A DNA stretch of 64,000 bases from Streptomyces sp. NBC_00376 (GCF_036077095.1 NZ_CP107960.1:3782001-3846000); one strand, 5' to 3'. Positions 16,905 to 25,539 are shown, counted from the stretch's first letter. Numbers and translations are program-made. Notes: generated by a model not told the origin, from the sequence alone.

Positions 16905-17954
16905 TCAGAACACCAGCACGCCCCGGGCCACCCGGCCGTGGTGCGCGTCGTCCGCCGCCTTGGCGAAGTCCTCCACCGGGTAGGTGGTGGTGACGAGTTC
17001 GTCCAGGAGCAGCCGGCCCTCCCGGTACAGCTCGGCGTAGAGCGCAATGTCCCGCTGCGGGCGCGAGGAGCCGTACCGGCAGCCCAGGATCGACTTGTCC
17101 AGGAACATCGACGAGACGAGGAACGACGCCTCCGCCGTGGCCGCCGGGACGCCCAGCAGGATCGCCTGGCCGTGCCGGTCCAGCAGGTCGATCGCGGTAC
17201 GGATCAGCTCCGTACGGCCGACGCACTCGAAGGCGTGGTCGGCGCCGTTCGGCAGGATGTCCCGCACCTCGTCCGCCGAGGTCACGAAGTGTGTCGCGCC
17301 GAACTGCCGGGCCGCCGCCTCCTTCGCCGGGTTGGCGTCCACGGCGACGATCGTCAGCGCGCCCGCGATCCGGGCGCCCTGGATCACGTTGAGCCCGACG
17401 CCGCCGGTGCCGATCACCACGACCGTGTCGCCCCGGTCGACCTTCGCCCGGTTGAGCACGGCGCCCACCCCCGTCAGCACCCCGCAGCCGATCAGGGCCG
17501 CCGAGGTGAGCGGCAGATCGTCCGGGATCTTCACCGCCTGCACGGCCTTGACCAGGGTCCGTTCGGCGAAGGCCGAGTTGGAGGCGAACTGGTACAGCGG
17601 CTTCCCGCGCCGCGTGAACGGCTGCCCCGGCATCCCGATCGCCTTGCGGCACATCGTCGGGCGCCCCCGGTCGCACTGGGCGCACGCCCCGCAGTTGGCC
17701 AGCGTGGACAGCGACACGTGGTCGCCGGGCGCCACATGCCGGACGCCGGCGCCGACCGCCTCGACCACACCCGCGCCCTCGTGCCCGAGCACCACCGGTG
17801 ACGGGAACGGAATCGTCCCGTCGATCACCGAGAGGTCGCTGTGGCACAGCCCGGCCGCGGCCACCGCCACCAGCACCTCGCCGGGGCCCGGATCGCGTAT
17901 CTCCAGATCGTCGACGACCTCGGTCCGCTTGCCGTCGAAGACGACGCCTCTCAT
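16905..17954 (-). CDS. Zinc-dependent alcohol dehydrogenase (MDR, class III-like)
   Basis: The 349-residue medium-chain dehydrogenase has catalytic zinc ligands Cys37 (GLCHSD), His58-Glu59 (LGHEGAG) and a Cys near 157. All four structural-zinc cysteines are present (88, 91, 94, 102 in NCGACAQCDRGRPTMC). The NAD-binding motif GTGGVG lies near 181. It oxidises an alcohol to the aldehyde or ketone. It is the last gene of a three-gene minus-strand unit: its ATG overlaps the stop of the acyl-CoA dehydrogenase (ATGA), which follows an SDR gene. The unit starts at a CTGAC-N5-GTCAG promoter, pointing to side-chain or alcohol catabolism. Confidence 0.95.
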   Translation of the reverse strand: MRGVVFDGKRTEVVDDLEIRDPGPGEVLVAVAAAGLCHSDLSVIDGTIPFPSPVVLGHEGAGVVEAVGAGVRHVAPGDHVSLSTLANCGACAQCDRGRPTMCRKAIGMPGQPFTRRGKPLYQFASNSAFAERTLVKAVQAVKIPDDLPLTSAALIGCGVLTGVGAVLNRAKVDRGDTVVVIGTGGVGLNVIQGARIAGALTIVAVDANPAKEAAARQFGATHFVTSADEVRDILPNGADHAFECVGRTELIRTAIDLLDRHGQAILLGVPAATAEASFLVSSMFLDKSILGCRYGSSRPQRDIALYAELYREGRLLLDELVTTTYPVEDFAKAADDAHHGRVARGVLVF

Positions 17955-19147
17955 CTCGGCTCCTTCGGTAGGCCGAGCACCCGCTCGGCGATGATGTTCC
18001 GCTGGATCTCGTCCGAGCCGCCGTAGATGGTGTCGGACCGGGTGAACAGGAACAGGCGCTGTGCCTCGTCGAGTCCGTACGGTTGTTTCGCCGACCAGTC
18101 CTCCGGGCCGACGGCCGCCGCCGTGCCCCTGATCTGCACGGCCAGCTCGCCCAGGCGCTGGTGCCAGCCGCCCCAGAGCAGTTTCGCCACGCTGGGCGCG
18201 CCCGGGTCGCCGGTGGAGCCGAGGGTGCGCAGGGCGTTCCAGCGCATGGTCCGCAGCTGGGCCCACTGCCGTACGAGGCGTTCGCGCAGGACCGGGTCCA
18301 TGACGGCGCCGCTGTCGACGGCCGCCTCGACCACCCGGCCCAGTTCGGCGGCGAAGCCGATCTGCTGGACGAGCGTGGAGACGCCGCGCTCCAGGGCCAG
18401 CAGCCCCATGGCGACCGTCCAGCCGTTGCCCTCGCCGCCGACGCACTCCTCGGCGTGCGCCCCGTCGAAGAAGACCTCGTTGAACTCGCTGGTCCCGGAC
18501 ATCTGGCGGATCGGCCGCACCTCGATCCTGCCGGGCTGGTCCATCGGCACGAGCAGGAACGACAGGCCGTGGTGGCGGCGGGAGCCGGGCTCCGTGCGGG
18601 CCAGCACGAAGCACCAGTCGGCCTCCTTCGCGAGCGACGTCCAGATCTTCTGCCCGGTCACCCGGTGGCCGCCGCTGCCCGGGTCGCGCACCGCGGCCGT
18701 GCGCACCGCGGCCAGGTCCGATCCGGCGCCCGGCTCGCTGTAGCCCTGGCACCAGAGCGCGTCGCCGCGCGCCACGGCGGGCAGGAAGCGGCGCTGCTGC
18801 TCCTGGCTGCCGTAGGCGATCAGGGTCGGGGCGAGGAGGTTCTCGCCGATGTGGCCGACCCGGGCGGGGGCGTCGGCGCGGGCGTACTCCTCGGCCCAGA
18901 CGACCTGCTGGACGAGGCTGGCGCGGCGGTTGCCGTGGCCGGTGCCGTGGTCGTCCCAGCCGAGGCCGATCCAGCCGTCGCGGCCGAGTTCGCGCTCCCA
19001 GGCGCGGCGGACCGCGACGCCCTCGTGCTCGCTGCCGGGGCCGCCGGTGCCGGCGGCCGCCGCGTACTCGCCCACGAGGTGCTCTGCCAGCCAGCCGCGT
19101 GCCTCCGCGCGGAAGGCGGTGTCGTCGGGGCCGAAGCTGAAGTCCAC
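17951..19147 (-). CDS. Acyl-CoA dehydrogenase
   Basis: The 398-residue flavoenzyme has the standard three-domain fold: an N-terminal helical domain, a central beta domain with WCQGYSEPGAGSDLA (near 130) and GQKIWTSLAKEADWCFVLAR, and a C-terminal helical domain ending in GGSDEIQRNIIAERVLGLP. It introduces an alpha-beta double bond into an acyl-CoA. The ATG at 19147 lies 37 bases downstream of the SDR gene. The 3' end overlaps the alcohol dehydrogenase start, so the three form one operon. Confidence 0.95.
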   Translation of the reverse strand: MDFSFGPDDTAFRAEARGWLAEHLVGEYAAAAGTGGPGSEHEGVAVRRAWERELGRDGWIGLGWDDHGTGHGNRRASLVQQVVWAEEYARADAPARVGHIGENLLAPTLIAYGSQEQQRRFLPAVARGDALWCQGYSEPGAGSDLAAVRTAAVRDPGSGGHRVTGQKIWTSLAKEADWCFVLARTEPGSRRHHGLSFLLVPMDQPGRIEVRPIRQMSGTSEFNEVFFDGAHAEECVGGEGNGWTVAMGLLALERGVSTLVQQIGFAAELGRVVEAAVDSGAVMDPVLRERLVRQWAQLRTMRWNALRTLGSTGDPGAPSVAKLLWGGWHQRLGELAVQIRGTAAAVGPEDWSAKQPYGLDEAQRLFLFTRSDTIYGGSDEIQRNIIAERVLGLPKEPR

Positions 19148-19184
19148 GGGTGCCTCCTGCTGTTGCCGCTCGCCGTCCAGGGCC

Positions 19185-20099
19185 TCACGCGTTCGGGCGC
19201 GCCTTCGCCGCTGCCGCCGCGGCCATCTCCTCCAGCCGTGCCAGCATCGGCATCGGGTCGGTGCCCACCGTCCCCGGCAGGAAGTCCGCGATCCGCTCCG
19301 GGGTCCACGCCCCCTCGACGTACCCGGCCCGCAGTTCCCTGGGCTGGGCCCAGACCGCGATCTTCGGCCCCGCGACCGTGTACACCTGGCCGGTGATCTT
19401 CTCCTGGCGGGCCCGTTCGCTGAGCAGGTAGACGACGAGCGCCGCCACGTCCTCCGGCTCGCCGATCTCCTTGAGCTCCATGGGGACGTTGGCGGACATC
19501 CGGGTGCGGGCGACCGGGGCGACGGCGTTGGCCGTGACTCCGTACTTGTGCAGGCCGAGCGCCGCGCTCCGGACCAGCGAGATGATCCCGCCCTTCGCGG
19601 CGCTGTAGTTGGCCTGGGCGACGCTGCCCTGGTGGTTGCCGCTGGTGAAGCCGATCAGGGTGCCGCCGCCCTCCTGCTTGCGCATCACCGCCGACGCGGC
19701 CCGGAAGACGGTGAAGGTGCCCTTGAGGTGGGTGGCGACCACCGGGTCCCACTCCTCCTCGGACATGTTGAACAGCATCCGTTCCCGCAGGATGCCGGCC
19801 ACGCAGACGACCCCGTCGATCCGGCCGAAGCGGGCGAGCGCCGTGTCCACGATCCGCTGGCCGCCCGCCATCGTGGCGATGTCGTCGGCGACCGCCACCG
19901 CCTCGCCGCCCGCCGCCTCGATCTCCTTGACGACCGACTCGGCCACCTCGCTGCTCGGTTCGCCGCCCTCGATGGAGACGCCGTAGTCGTTGACGACGAC
20001 CCGCGCCCCCTCGGCCGCGGCCGCGAGCGCGACCGCCCGCCCGATGCCGCGCCCGGCACCCGTGACGGCCACCACCTTGCCTGCCAAGAAGTTCCCCAT
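19185..20099 (-). CDS. Short-chain dehydrogenase/reductase (17beta-HSD4/MFE-2-like)
   Basis: The 304-residue SDR has the cofactor motif TGAGRGIG (13-20), NDYG after the second strand (NAD preference), the active-site Ser near 150 in IGFTSGNHQ, and Tyr164-Lys168 in YSAAK. It lacks the final compact SDR end and has about 50 extra C-terminal residues, as in the dehydrogenase part of peroxisomal-type 3-hydroxyacyl-CoA dehydrogenases. The likely reaction is oxidation of a 3-hydroxyacyl-CoA or steroid-like alcohol. It is the first gene of the three-gene unit. The divergent gene at 20183 shares the operator at 20122-20136. Confidence 0.93.
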   Translation of the reverse strand: MGNFLAGKVVAVTGAGRGIGRAVALAAAAEGARVVVNDYGVSIEGGEPSSEVAESVVKEIEAAGGEAVAVADDIATMAGGQRIVDTALARFGRIDGVVCVAGILRERMLFNMSEEEWDPVVATHLKGTFTVFRAASAVMRKQEGGGTLIGFTSGNHQGSVAQANYSAAKGGIISLVRSAALGLHKYGVTANAVAPVARTRMSANVPMELKEIGEPEDVAALVVYLLSERARQEKITGQVYTVAGPKIAVWAQPRELRAGYVEGAWTPERIADFLPGTVGTDPMPMLARLEEMAAAAAAKARPNA

Positions 20100-20121
20100 G
20101 CCCGGCCCCTTCCCGCGGTTT

Positions 20122-20136
20122 CTGACGGACCGTTAG
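20122..20136. promoter_or_regulatory. Operator-like palindrome CTGACGGACCGTTAG (site 4 of 6)
   Basis: It is a CTGAC-N5-GTCAG type site with one arm mismatch, centred between the divergent SDR and cyclase genes. On the plus strand TAGATT (20134-20139) is a plausible -10 box for the cyclase gene. On the minus strand TAAAAT lies just beside the palindrome as a -10 for the SDR operon. One bound dimer could therefore block both promoters. Confidence 0.7.
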
Positions 20137-20182
20137 ATTTTATGGGCCATCAGGTCCACGAGCACAAGCCCCAGGAGGCGCC

Positions 20183-21109
20183 ATGTCACTGCCGGCCGAG
20201 TTCCACGACATCGCGAAGCGGGTCAACAACTGGGGCCGCTGGGGGGCCGACGACGAGATCGGGACGCTCAACCTGATCACCGACGCCGTCGTGCGCGAGG
20301 CGGCGGCCACCGTCCGCACCGGTCTGCGGATCCCGCTCGCGCTCCCCCTCCAGCAGGACGGGGTGCAGAACGGACTGATCCCCGGGCGGGTCAATCCGCT
20401 GCACACCATGATCCAGATCAACCAGGAGCTCTTCGGCCCCGGCACCGTCGCCACCAGCGACGACACGGCGGTCCTGAGCCTGCAGACGGCCACCCACTGG
20501 GACGCCCTGACCCATGCCTCGCACTCGGGGAAGATCTACAACGGCCGCCCGGCCTCGACGATCACCGCACACGGCGGCGCGCAGTTCAGCGGGATAGACA
20601 AGGCGCCGCACATCGTCTCGCGCGGGGTGCTGCTCGACGTGGCGCGGGCCCACGGCGTGGACCGGCTGGAGGGCGGTCACGCCGTCACGCCCGAGGACCT
20701 GGACGCGGCCGAGGATCTGGCCGGGGTACGGGTCCGGTCCGGCGACATCGTGCTCGTACGGACCGGACAGGTGCAGGTGTATCTGGCGGGCGACAAGCAC
20801 GCGTACGGCTATCCGTCGCCCGGACTGTCGGTCCGGACGCCCGAGTGGTTCCGCGCGCGCGATGTGGCGGCGGTCGCCAACGACACCCTGACCTTCGAGA
20901 TCTTCCCGCCGGAGATCGAGGACCTGTGGCTGGGGGTGCACGCGCTGGACCTGGTCGAGATGGGCATGCTGCAGGGCCAGAACTGGAATCTGGAGGCGCT
21001 GTCCACAGCCTGTGCGCAGGAGAAGCGGTACGCCTTCCTGCTCTCCGCCATGCCGGAGCCGTTCACCGGCGCGACCGGCACCCCGGTGGCACCGGTCGCC
21101 GTCCTGTGA
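20183..21109 (+). CDS. Cyclase-family metal-dependent hydrolase (kynurenine formamidase-like)
   Basis: The 308-residue protein of the cyclase/KynB fold has the metal-binding stretch THWDALTHASH (about 102-112), matching the HxGTHxDxPxH theme with HWDALTH. Later conserved motifs include DIVLVRTG and ANDTLTFE. Family members hydrolyse amides, lactones or cyclic ketone intermediates, so a ring-opening or lactonase step is possible here. A GGAGG box precedes the ATG at 20183. It is transcribed divergently from the SDR, acyl-CoA dehydrogenase and alcohol dehydrogenase unit under a shared operator. Confidence 0.9.
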   Translation: MSLPAEFHDIAKRVNNWGRWGADDEIGTLNLITDAVVREAAATVRTGLRIPLALPLQQDGVQNGLIPGRVNPLHTMIQINQELFGPGTVATSDDTAVLSLQTATHWDALTHASHSGKIYNGRPASTITAHGGAQFSGIDKAPHIVSRGVLLDVARAHGVDRLEGGHAVTPEDLDAAEDLAGVRVRSGDIVLVRTGQVQVYLAGDKHAYGYPSPGLSVRTPEWFRARDVAAVANDTLTFEIFPPEIEDLWLGVHALDLVEMGMLQGQNWNLEALSTACAQEKRYAFLLSAMPEPFTGATGTPVAPVAVL

Positions 21110-21140
21110 CGGGAGAGTCCTCAGCGAACTGCTTTAACCT

Positions 21141-21659
21141 TTATGCAAAGTACTTGACGGCTTGTGACACCTGGTGCGCATCACGGTCCGCATCCCCCGC
21201 GCAGGGCGCGACGCCCTGCGCGCCGGAGTGCAGCGGCAGCTGGATCAGCGGCGCACCCCGGTCGACCTCGCACCAGATGCGCTTGCCCGCGCCCTCCGGC
21301 TGCCAGCCCCAGCGGTCGGCGAGGCCGTCGACCAGCTCCAGGCCCCGGCCGTTGGTGTCCTCGCCCGCCGCGTGGCGCTGCTGCGGCGGGCGACAGCTGG
21401 TGTCGGCCACCTCGACCCGGACGGTCCCGGCCGCACCGGCCGAGCCGGTCAGGCCGAACAGCATGCGGAGCACCGCCGGGCACCCGGTGTGCACCACCGC
21501 GTTGGTGACCAGCTCCGAGATCAGCAGGATGAGCGTCTCGGCCAGTGGCTCGTCGTCCCTTATCCCGGACCCGACCAGTCTCGACCGGGCCCATCTACGG
21601 GCCCGCCCGACCTCTGCGGGATCCGGCCCGACTTCCAGCTGAACCTGAAGCACCTGCAC
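21141..21659 (-). CDS. SpoIIAB/RsbW-like ATP-binding regulatory kinase
   Basis: The 172-residue single-domain HATPase_c_2 protein has N box ISELVTNAVVHTG and G box NGRGLELVDGLADRWGW. Such small GHKL proteins in Streptomyces act as anti-sigma factors or switch kinases of STAS proteins. The GTG at 21659 starts right at the first strand (QVLQVQLEVGPDPAEVG). The final 30 or so residues (after CEVDRGAPL) are longer than usual for this family and look unstructured, suggesting that an original stop was lost. The STAS protein at 27850 is a conceivable but unlinked partner. Confidence 0.85.
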   Translation of the reverse strand: MQVLQVQLEVGPDPAEVGRARRWARSRLVGSGIRDDEPLAETLILLISELVTNAVVHTGCPAVLRMLFGLTGSAGAAGTVRVEVADTSCRPPQQRHAAGEDTNGRGLELVDGLADRWGWQPEGAGKRIWCEVDRGAPLIQLPLHSGAQGVAPCAGDADRDAHQVSQAVKYFA

Positions 21660-22176
21660 CGCTCACACCATCCGAACCGGCGGACACATCGCCTCGCGCC
21701 TCCTCGGGGTCACGGAACGTGATTCCCCTGCGAGACAGCATGGTTGACGTACAGTCACCGCAACAAGCGCTTCGGGCATATTCCAGCGCGAAGGAGTACG
21801 TGTGATGCATACTGTGCGACGCACGTTGCGGGGAGTCGAACAGAGGCGCGTCGAGGCCGTACGAACCGCCCCCGGGGCATGCCCGGCGCTTCTGCCTGGA
21901 ACGCGAGCAGGGCACCGTTCCGGAGCCGGAGTCACCGCAGGGGCAACACCCGGACCGCCCGGTTCCAGTTCCTGTCGCATCCAACGGAGCGTACCCGAGC
22001 CCGGCGCCGACTCCACCCCGTGACGGATGACGTGAAGGCCGCAGGCCGGAGCCGGTGCCCGTCAACTGCACTGCGTAACTCCGCAGCGTGAGGCTTGCGG
22101 CTCTGCCTGTCATCTGCGTGCACCGCGCATTCACCCGCCACCGGGCACCCGAGGCCTGCACGGAACCCGCCCGGTT
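21660..22176. other. 517-bp stretch without a confident gene
   Basis: The region between the ATP-binding protein start and the 3' end of an acyl-CoA dehydrogenase gene is less GC-rich in its left half. It contains a possible promoter-like TTGACG (near 21743) and an AAGGAG box followed by GTG and ATG codons at 21802 and 21805. Two overlapping plus-strand frames are partly open but neither looks strongly coding. It may hold a small gene or the leader region of the minus-strand ATP-binding protein. Confidence 0.5.
21805..22023 (+). CDS. Possible small basic protein of unknown function
   Basis: The ATG at 21805 lies 8 bases after a good AAGGAG box (21791-21796) and opens a 72-codon frame beginning MHTVRRTLRGVEQRRVEAV. 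The N-terminal 25 residues are Arg-rich and helical in pattern; the remainder is Pro/Gly/Ser-rich and low in information. The competing frame, one base off, reads through Cys-rich and Pro-rich sequence without a start. The ribosome binding site is the main argument for it. It could equally be spurious. Confidence 0.25.
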   Translation: MHTVRRTLRGVEQRRVEAVRTAPGACPALLPGTRAGHRSGAGVTAGATPGPPGSSSCRIQRSVPEPGADSTP

Positions 22177-23130
22177 TCAGCACAGGTCCCCCGCGAGCAC
22201 CTCCTCGGCCGCCGCCGCCGTCAGCCACTGCCCGGACCGCAGCCAGGCCCGCTTGAGGTGCAGGTGGACGTCCGCCTCCCAGGTGAAGCCCATGCCGCCG
22301 TGCACCTGGAGGCAGTCGCGCGCGTTGCGGACCGCCGCGTCGTCGGCGAGCAGTTTGGCGCCCGCGATCTCCACCGGGTCCGCGGTCACGGCCGCCGCGT
22401 ACACGGCGCAGCGGGCCAGCTCGGCGCGGACCAGCATTCCGGCGCACAGGTGTTTGACCGCCTGGAAGGAGCCGATCGGCGATCCGAACTGCTCGCGCTC
22501 ACCGGCGTGTTGGACGGCCATCTCGGTCGTCCGGGCGGCGCTGCCGAGCTGTTCGGCGGCGGCGAGCAGGGCGCCCTCGTCGCGCAGCCGCCCGCCCCCG
22601 GGCAGCGGCTCGCCCGCCTCCACCGGGTCCGCGACCCGCCACAGGGGCGTGAACGGGTCCATCGAACGTACGGGGGTGGCGGCGTCCCGTACCGGGGTGA
22701 CGTCCGCCGGGGCGGCACCGGATTCCCGCGGTCCGTTCCCGGGACCGAGCACCAGCAGCGCGTCCGCCTCGCCCAGGTGTGCCACCGGCTGCCCCGGGTC
22801 GAGCACGGCGACCACCGTCTCGCCCTGCGCCGCGCCCTTGACCGGGCCGGCCGCGAGGTGGGTGGCGATCAGCGGTCCGGGCAGCAGCGAGCGCCCCGCC
22901 TCCTCGAAGAGCAGGACCGCTTCGGGCAGCCCGAGACCGACGCCGCCCTCCGCCTCCGGGAGCCGCAGCGCGAAGAACCCGGCCTCGCCGAGCTCCCGCC
23001 ACAGCGCCCGGTCGACGCCCGTGCCGTCGTCGAGCGCCACCCGCATCCGGTCCCTGCCGAAACGCCCGGCGAGGAGTTCCCGCACCCCCGCCCGCAGGGC
23101 CCGCTGGTCGTCCGAGAGCTGGAAGTCCAT
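22177..23130 (-). CDS. Acyl-CoA dehydrogenase, short subunit (FadE/ChsE-like)
   Basis: The 317-residue protein is about 70 residues shorter than a standard acyl-CoA dehydrogenase. It keeps MDFQLSDDQRALRAGVRELL, a central region reduced to PLWRVADPVEAG-type segments, and a C-terminal helical domain with REQFGSPIGSFQAVKHLCAG and QVHGGMGFTWEADVHLHLKR. The usual beta-domain FAD motif is degenerate. It follows 7 bases after a full-length acyl-CoA dehydrogenase. Adjacent unequal pairs form alpha2beta2 enzymes in actinobacterial steroid side-chain degradation (ChsE1-ChsE2, ChsE4-ChsE5), and a heteromer is inferred here. Confidence 0.92.
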   Translation of the reverse strand: MDFQLSDDQRALRAGVRELLAGRFGRDRMRVALDDGTGVDRALWRELGEAGFFALRLPEAEGGVGLGLPEAVLLFEEAGRSLLPGPLIATHLAAGPVKGAAQGETVVAVLDPGQPVAHLGEADALLVLGPGNGPRESGAAPADVTPVRDAATPVRSMDPFTPLWRVADPVEAGEPLPGGGRLRDEGALLAAAEQLGSAARTTEMAVQHAGEREQFGSPIGSFQAVKHLCAGMLVRAELARCAVYAAAVTADPVEIAGAKLLADDAAVRNARDCLQVHGGMGFTWEADVHLHLKRAWLRSGQWLTAAAAEEVLAGDLC

Positions 23131-23137
23131 GAGTGCG

Positions 23138-24298
23138 TCAGCGCCCCTTCGGCAGGCCGAGTATGCGTTCGGCGACGATGTTCCGCTGGATCTGCGAGGT
23201 GCCCGCGGCGATGGTGTACGAGAGCGAGGAGAGCCGGTCCAGGACCCACTCCCGGTCCAGGTCCGCGCTGTCGGCGCCGAGCACCTCGGCGGCCGCCTCG
23301 TACAGCTCCTGGCGGGCGTGCGAGTAGCGCAGCTTGAAGACCGAACCGCCGGTTCCGGGCACGCCGCCGGCCCCGGCCCGCTGCGCCTCGCTGACGTTCC
23401 ACTGGGTGAGCCGCCACAGCGCCCGGAATTCGGCGTTCAGCCTGCCCAGCCTGCGGCGCAGCACCGGATCGTCCCAGCGTCCGCCGCGCCGGGCCTCGGC
23501 CGCCAGCGCGTCCAGGGTGCGGCGGCAGGCGACTACCTCGCCGACAAAGGCCGTACCGCGCTCGAAGGAGAGGGTGACCATGGTGACCCGCCAGCCGTCG
23601 TTCTCCGCGCCGACCCGGTGGGAGACGGGCACCCGCACCTCGTCGAGGAACATCTCGGCGAACTCGGTGGACCCGGCGAGGGTGCGCAGCGGGCGGACGG
23701 TGACCCCCGGCGCGTCCATCTCCATCGCGAGCCAGGTGATCCCGCGGTGCTTGGGCGCCGCCGGGTCCGTACGCACCAGGAGCTCGCACCAGTCGGCGAC
23801 CTCGGCGTGCGAGGTCCAGATCTTGCTGCCGCTCACCACGTAGTGGTCGCCGTCGCGCACCGCCCTGGTCCGCAGCGCGGCGAGGTCCGAGCCGGCGTCG
23901 GGCTCGCTGAACCCCTGGCACCAGATCTCGTCGCCGCTGAGCACCGGGGGCAGCCAGCGCGCCCGCTGCTCCGAGGTGCCCTCGGCCGCGATCGTCGGGC
24001 CGGCGTGCAGCAGCCCGACGAAGTTCGCGCCGACGTACGGGGCTCCGGCCTTCTCCGTCTCCTCCAGGAAGATCAGGTGCTGGGTCGGGGTCGCGCCCCG
24101 GCCGCCCGCGTCGACGGGCCAGTGCAGACCGGCGTAGCCGGCGTCGTACAGCATCCGCTGCCAGGCCGTGTCGTACGCGCGGCGGCCCGGCCAGTCGTCG
24201 GGGCGGGGCTTCGGAGGCAGTCCGGGCAGCACGACGGCCAGCCACTCGCGCAGCCGCGCCCGGAACTCCTGTTCCTCCTGGGTGTACGCGAGGTCCAT
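23138..24298 (-). CDS. Acyl-CoA dehydrogenase, large subunit of the probable pair
   Basis: The 386-residue flavoenzyme has an N-terminal LAYTQEEQEFRARLREWLA, central WCQGFSEPDAGSDLAALRTR and GSKIWTSHAEVADWCELLVR, and C-terminal GTSQIQRNIVAERILGLPKG. Its ATG at 24298 lies 7 bases after the amidohydrolase stop. The short paralogue follows 7 bases downstream, so all three are one operon starting at 25499. It supplies the FAD site for dehydrogenation of a probably bulky acyl-CoA. Confidence 0.95.
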   Translation of the reverse strand: MDLAYTQEEQEFRARLREWLAVVLPGLPPKPRPDDWPGRRAYDTAWQRMLYDAGYAGLHWPVDAGGRGATPTQHLIFLEETEKAGAPYVGANFVGLLHAGPTIAAEGTSEQRARWLPPVLSGDEIWCQGFSEPDAGSDLAALRTRAVRDGDHYVVSGSKIWTSHAEVADWCELLVRTDPAAPKHRGITWLAMEMDAPGVTVRPLRTLAGSTEFAEMFLDEVRVPVSHRVGAENDGWRVTMVTLSFERGTAFVGEVVACRRTLDALAAEARRGGRWDDPVLRRRLGRLNAEFRALWRLTQWNVSEAQRAGAGGVPGTGGSVFKLRYSHARQELYEAAAEVLGADSADLDREWVLDRLSSLSYTIAAGTSQIQRNIVAERILGLPKGR

Positions 24299-24305
24299 CG
24301 CGGGC

Positions 24306-25499
24306 CTACTTGTCGAGGTCCAGGCCGAGCATGCGGATCGCGTTTCCGCGCATCAGTTTGTAGACGGTCTCGTCGTCCAGTCCCTTGACGTGGTCGAGGG
24401 CGACCTCCTTGGTGTGCGGGAAGGTCGAGTCGACGTGCGGGTAGTCGGTCTCGAAGGTGGCGTTGTCCCGCCCGACGACGTCGAGCGAGGCGACGCCGTG
24501 CTTGTCGCGGAAGAAGCAGCAGAAGATCTGCCGGTAGTAGTACGTGGACGGCGGCTCGGGGATCAGATCGCGCACCCCGCCCCAGGCCCGGTGCTCCTCC
24601 CAGACGTCGTCGGCGCGCTCCAGGGCGTACGGGATCCAGCCCATCTGGCCCTCGCTGTAGGCGAGCTTGAGCTGCGGGAACCGCACCAGGACCCCGCTGA
24701 ACAGGAAGTCCATCATCGAGGCCATGGCGTTGTTGAAGGAGAGGCTGGCCTGTACGGCGGGCGGGGCGTCCGGCGAGGCGGCGGGCATCTGCGAGCTGGA
24801 CCCGATGTGCATGTTGACGACCGTGCCGGTCTCCTGGCAGGCCGCGAAGAACGGGTCCCAGTACCCGGTGTGGATCGACGGCAGGCCGAGGTGGGTGGGG
24901 ATCTCGGAGAAGGTCACCGCGCGCACCCCGCGGGCCGCGTTGCGGTGGATCTCGGCGACCGCGAGGCCGATGTCCCAGAGCGGGATGATGCAGAGCGGGA
25001 TGAGCCGGCCGCCGCTGTCGCCGCACCACTCCTCGACCATCCAGTCGTTGTAGGCGCGGACACACGCGACCGCCACTTCTTTGTCCTGGGCCTCGGCGAA
25101 GGTCTGGCCGCAGAAGCGCGGGAAGGTCGGGAAGCAGAGGCTGGCCTCGACGTGGTTGAGGTCCATGTCCTTGAGCCGCTCGGCCGGGTCCCAGCAGCCG
25201 GGCCGCATCTCCGCCCGGGTGATGCCCTCCAGCGTCATGTCGTCGCGGTCGAAGCCGACGGCGGCGATGTTGCGCTTGTACGGGAACTTCAGGTCCTCGT
25301 AGATCCACCAGTCGGTGGGCGGGCCGTCCGGATCCATGGTGATGACGTACTTGCCGCCCGTGTAGGCCAGCTCGCCGATGCCCGCGGTGAGCGGCTGCGG
25401 GCCGCGCTCGCGGTACTTGGCGGGCAGCCAGGTCGAGAAGAGGTGCGGCGGCTCGATCACATGGTCGTCGACGCTGACGATCCGAGGCAGTTCCGTCAT
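24306..25499 (-). CDS. Amidohydrolase-family metal-dependent hydrolase (ACMSD-like)
   Basis: The 397-residue TIM-barrel amidohydrolase has an N-terminal metal motif VSVDDHVIEPP (Asp/His near 12-13). Further ligand-type residues are in NMHIGSSS (near 220) and the terminal Asp in ETDYPHVDSTFP (near 350). The ACMSD-like branch performs decarboxylation or hydrolysis of ring-cleavage products. It is first in an operon with the acyl-CoA dehydrogenase pair. The minus-strand promoter carries ACATAAAT next to a CTGAT/GTCAG palindrome. It may act on a ring-derived intermediate; this is inference. Confidence 0.92.
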   Translation of the reverse strand: MTELPRIVSVDDHVIEPPHLFSTWLPAKYRERGPQPLTAGIGELAYTGGKYVITMDPDGPPTDWWIYEDLKFPYKRNIAAVGFDRDDMTLEGITRAEMRPGCWDPAERLKDMDLNHVEASLCFPTFPRFCGQTFAEAQDKEVAVACVRAYNDWMVEEWCGDSGGRLIPLCIIPLWDIGLAVAEIHRNAARGVRAVTFSEIPTHLGLPSIHTGYWDPFFAACQETGTVVNMHIGSSSQMPAASPDAPPAVQASLSFNNAMASMMDFLFSGVLVRFPQLKLAYSEGQMGWIPYALERADDVWEEHRAWGGVRDLIPEPPSTYYYRQIFCCFFRDKHGVASLDVVGRDNATFETDYPHVDSTFPHTKEVALDHVKGLDDETVYKLMRGNAIRMLGLDLDK

Positions 25500-25524
25500 G
25501 GTGTCCCCTCCGGCGCGCGATTTT

Positions 25525-25539
25525 CTGATGACCCGTCAG
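25525..25539. promoter_or_regulatory. Operator-like palindrome CTGATGACCCGTCAG (site 5 of 6)
   Basis: It is a CTGAC-N5-GTCAG type site with one arm mismatch, 26 bases upstream of the amidohydrolase ATG. The minus-strand sequence CATAAAT abuts it as a probable -10 box, so occupancy would block transcription of the amidohydrolase and acyl-CoA dehydrogenase operon. Confidence 0.7.

Noticed and set aside
21740-22030. Selenocysteine read-through at the TGA at 21803-21805 into a Cys-rich frame
   Set aside because: The downstream frame has no known selenoprotein motif, no recognisable SECIS-like hairpin follows the TGA, and its codon bias is weak.
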